Assembly (NCBI GenBank): GCA_964035575.1
Contig: OZ037855.1
Coordinates: 1,426,001-1,490,000, forward strand
Direction of reading: 5' to 3'
From: Rhynchopus sp. YZ270_cl-10
Lineage: Eukaryota; Euglenozoa; Diplonemea; Diplonemida; Diplonemidae
Length of the DNA: 64,000 nucleotides
The position numbers and the translations under genes were made by a program. The notes beneath the pieces were generated by a model, which was not told where the DNA came from, made no database searches, and worked only from the letters and a program-made list of their open reading frames with translations. Shown piece by piece: positions 62,120 to 64,000 of the stretch; the first letter of the stretch is position 1, and each line of letters starts with the position of its first letter.

Positions 62120-64000
62120 ATGGCACGAAGGGGGAGGACCCGTGTGCGAGGTGGCAGAGGATGCGGAGGTGGACGGATTGTTCGATCCGTTCCGTTCGTC
62201 GCGGGCAACGTTGGGCTCTCGCAGACGAACCCGCCAGTACAGGGTAGCCTAAGACCCTGTGTGTGGGTGCGACGCTGGCGACGAGCGCGAGCGCCCCCAC
62301 TTCGCCCTGCTTTCCCGACGGTGATGGGGCCGCCGAAGTACGCGCCGCCTCCGCCGCCGCTTCCAAGACGCGAGCTGATGGACGACGGACCGGACATTGC
62401 TATCCTGTACGGAACTGAGGCAACTGTCGTGCTGGACCGCCGGTTTGTGTCTGCGCCTGCGGAACGGGCTGAAGGGGAGTTGGCGAACATTTCGCGTGCG
62501 AGGCTGGATCTTGATGCGCTCATGGCCATGGATACGAAGGGATTGCTCACCGGTATCCTTGATGTCATCAGGTCTCGTGAAGCCTTCACGGCGAACCTTA
62601 CCGATGAGGGTAGGAAAGTCCTGGATTCCTCTGTTCCTCTCAGGAGGGGAACCTCCAGGCACATGCTGCGCCACTGGGGAAACCTGCTGCAGTGGGGTGT
62701 GATGTCTCGGTCCAAGGTGCAGAAGGTGGTGCTTCCCGCCTTCACCGTCCCTAAGAAGGTGCATGGACTGAGGCTTGTGTGCGACGGCCGAAAGCTGAAT
62801 CGCTTAATGCGTTCACCCCCGCCAATGCTGTTACCGTCTATACACCAGGTGGTACGGCGATTCATGGACAATGCGTACGTGGTGCAGGCAGACGGGCGGA
62901 GCTGGTTCTACCAGTTCCCGCTGGCGGATGGTGTGGACGACTTCTTCGGAGTGAACCTGTCAGGTGCACGTGGCCCCTTCGTGAGGGCAAAGCTCAATGT
63001 GCTCTGTATGGGCTGGAGTTGGGCGCCGTGCATCGCACACCGCTCGGCGATGGTGTTACTCCCGGAGGATGACGGACTCGCTTGGGTGGACAACTTCTTT
63101 GTCGTAGGCAAAACTCTCCCTGAGGCGGAGAAGCGTTACTCTTCGTTCCTCCGACGAGCAGAGCGAGTGGGCGCCGAACTGAATGACGATGAAGGAGAGG
63201 GTGTGCCCCGTGCAAACTTCTGTGCGTTGGGCCTGGAGTTCGATCTGGCGAGCTCCCCGAGACGGTACCGTGCTGCCCCTGATTGGATTGAGAAGTGTGT
63301 GGATTCTCCCGTACTGAATGAGGTGTTGAAAAACTCATGTACTGCGAGGGACTTTTATAAAGTGTTGGGTGGGTTTGTGTGGTTTTTGTACTGCACTAAA
63401 CGCAGACTTTGTTATTTCCGTGTTTCTCTTTCTTTTTTGCGGCGCACTGCGTCTGTTCTTGCAATTGACCCACAGAAGTGGGATGTTAAACTAGAAATCC
63501 CCCCATCTGTTATATCTGAATTCGCAGGCATCGTGTCTGTGATGAGGAGCAACGACTGGATTGAGGACCAGCCAGAGAGGCCCACCGTGGTAGCGTGGTC
63601 AGACGCTTCCGACCGCGAGTGGGCTGCTTTAATAGAGTCTGAGGTCTTTGAACCGGTCACTCAGGGTGTGTTTTCAAACCCTGAGCAACATCATATTTAT
63701 CTAAAAGAGCTATACGCTGCTTGGCGTGCCGTTAGGCTGGCGGCCGCTGAGAACACAGACCATGAAGTGTCCCTTCAGGTCGATAACGCTGCTGCTGTGG
63801 CGGCGATAAACAAAGGACACAGTAAGAATTTTTTGGCTAATGAGCTGCTGTGTGCCATTTTTGACACTGCAAAGGCTGCCAACATGAGTGTGTCTGCCTC
63901 GTGGGTGGACACCTTAAGTCAGCGGGCTGATGAGTTTACTCGCGGAACAGTGGCCCCCTCGTTGGCATCACTTCCTCCAGTACTCACGGAGTACGAAAGA
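62120..64000 (+). CDS. Retroelement reverse transcriptase-RNase H frame, partial at the right edge
   Basis: From the ATG at 62120 one frame stays open to the end of the window (627 codons). It begins with a basic Arg/Gly-rich stretch, then a Pro-rich linker. The reverse transcriptase lies at about residues 200-400, with VLPAFTVPKKVHGLRLVCDG, ADGRSWFYQFPL and LCMGWSWAPC. An RNase H domain follows (about 488-610: AWSDASDREWAALI, LQVDNAAAVAAINKGHS). A polymerase directly followed by RNase H fits the LTR/DIRS-type retroelements. The tyrosine recombinase or integrase that would decide between families lies beyond the window. What is visible looks whole and probably young. Confidence 0.75.
   Translation, partial: MARRGRTRVRGGRGCGGGRIVRSVPFVAGNVGLSQTNPPVQGSLRPCVWVRRWRRARAPPLRPAFPTVMGPPKYAPPPPPLPRRELMDDGPDIAILYGTEATVVLDRRFVSAPAERAEGELANISRARLDLDALMAMDTKGLLTGILDVIRSREAFTANLTDEGRKVLDSSVPLRRGTSRHMLRHWGNLLQWGVMSRSKVQKVVLPAFTVPKKVHGLRLVCDGRKLNRLMRSPPPMLLPSIHQVVRRFMDNAYVVQADGRSWFYQFPLADGVDDFFGVNLSGARGPFVRAKLNVLCMGWSWAPCIAHRSAMVLLPEDDGLAWVDNFFVVGKTLPEAEKRYSSFLRRAERVGAELNDDEGEGVPRANFCALGLEFDLASSPRRYRAAPDWIEKCVDSPVLNEVLKNSCTARDFYKVLGGFVWFLYCTKRRLCYFRVSLSFLRRTASVLAIDPQKWDVKLEIPPSVISEFAGIVSVMRSNDWIEDQPERPTVVAWSDASDREWAALIESEVFEPVTQGVFSNPEQHHIYLKELYAAWRAVRLAAAENTDHEVSLQVDNAAAVAAINKGHSKNFLANELLCAIFDTAKAANMSVSASWVDTLSQRADEFTRGTVAPSLASLPPVLTEYER

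Overview
The window looks like nuclear DNA of a free-living, intron-bearing protist. Spliceosomal introns are short (37 to 141 nt), mostly with a GTATGT donor and a CAG acceptor. Coding regions are fairly GC-balanced and sit in AT-rich, homopolymer-rich intergenic DNA. The gene content is that of a protist cell surface: Pro/Thr-rich type I membrane proteins, a six-TM class III nucleotidyl cyclase of the kind common in excavate protists, a membrane-anchored sulfatase and a BolA protein. I cannot name the species. A metamonad or other excavate lineage is a guess only.

Layout. 1-4991: gene-free, with a Tc1/mariner relic, a CACGG-ended palindrome-rich element and an octamer minisatellite inside a 1.4-kb insertion. 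4992-5397: two-exon BolA gene. 5845-8478 and 12558-15119: two diverged copies of one surface-receptor-like family, in the same direction. 15120-18677: an internal hexamer array and a 1.3-kb inverted-repeat element. 18678-21034: two-exon coiled-coil protein. 21358-22992: sulfatase. 23000-28100: a Ubl-like/WD-repeat gene between two copies of a segmental duplication. 28127-30496: nucleotidyl cyclase. 30500-39800: repeats only, including a cleanly nested DNA transposon and a hAT transposase fragment. 39866-40696: a Gly-Tyr-Pro-rich membrane protein in two exons. 41857-46434: a three-exon, roughly 1480-residue surface protein with three glycine-rich domains. 46435-62119: repeats and nested elements, plus a broken CDK-like kinase piece. 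62120-64000: reverse transcriptase/RNase H reading frame running off the right edge.

How the genes may work together: four encoded proteins (two receptor-like paralogues, the glycine-rich protein, the sulfatase) have signal peptide, ectodomain, single C-terminal TM and cytoplasmic tail, and the cyclase is a multi-pass membrane enzyme. This suggests surface sensing, but nothing in the sequence proves a shared pathway.

The most unusual signal is a series of at least ten separate inverted-repeat elements whose arms are arrays of short self-complementary motifs. Each element uses a different core (AGATCT, ACATGT, TACGTA, GGTACC, CGATCG, CCATGG, AATATT and others), and several share CACGG...CCGTG termini. 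Some are nested in one another or in a dispersed repeat, leaving readable target-site duplications.
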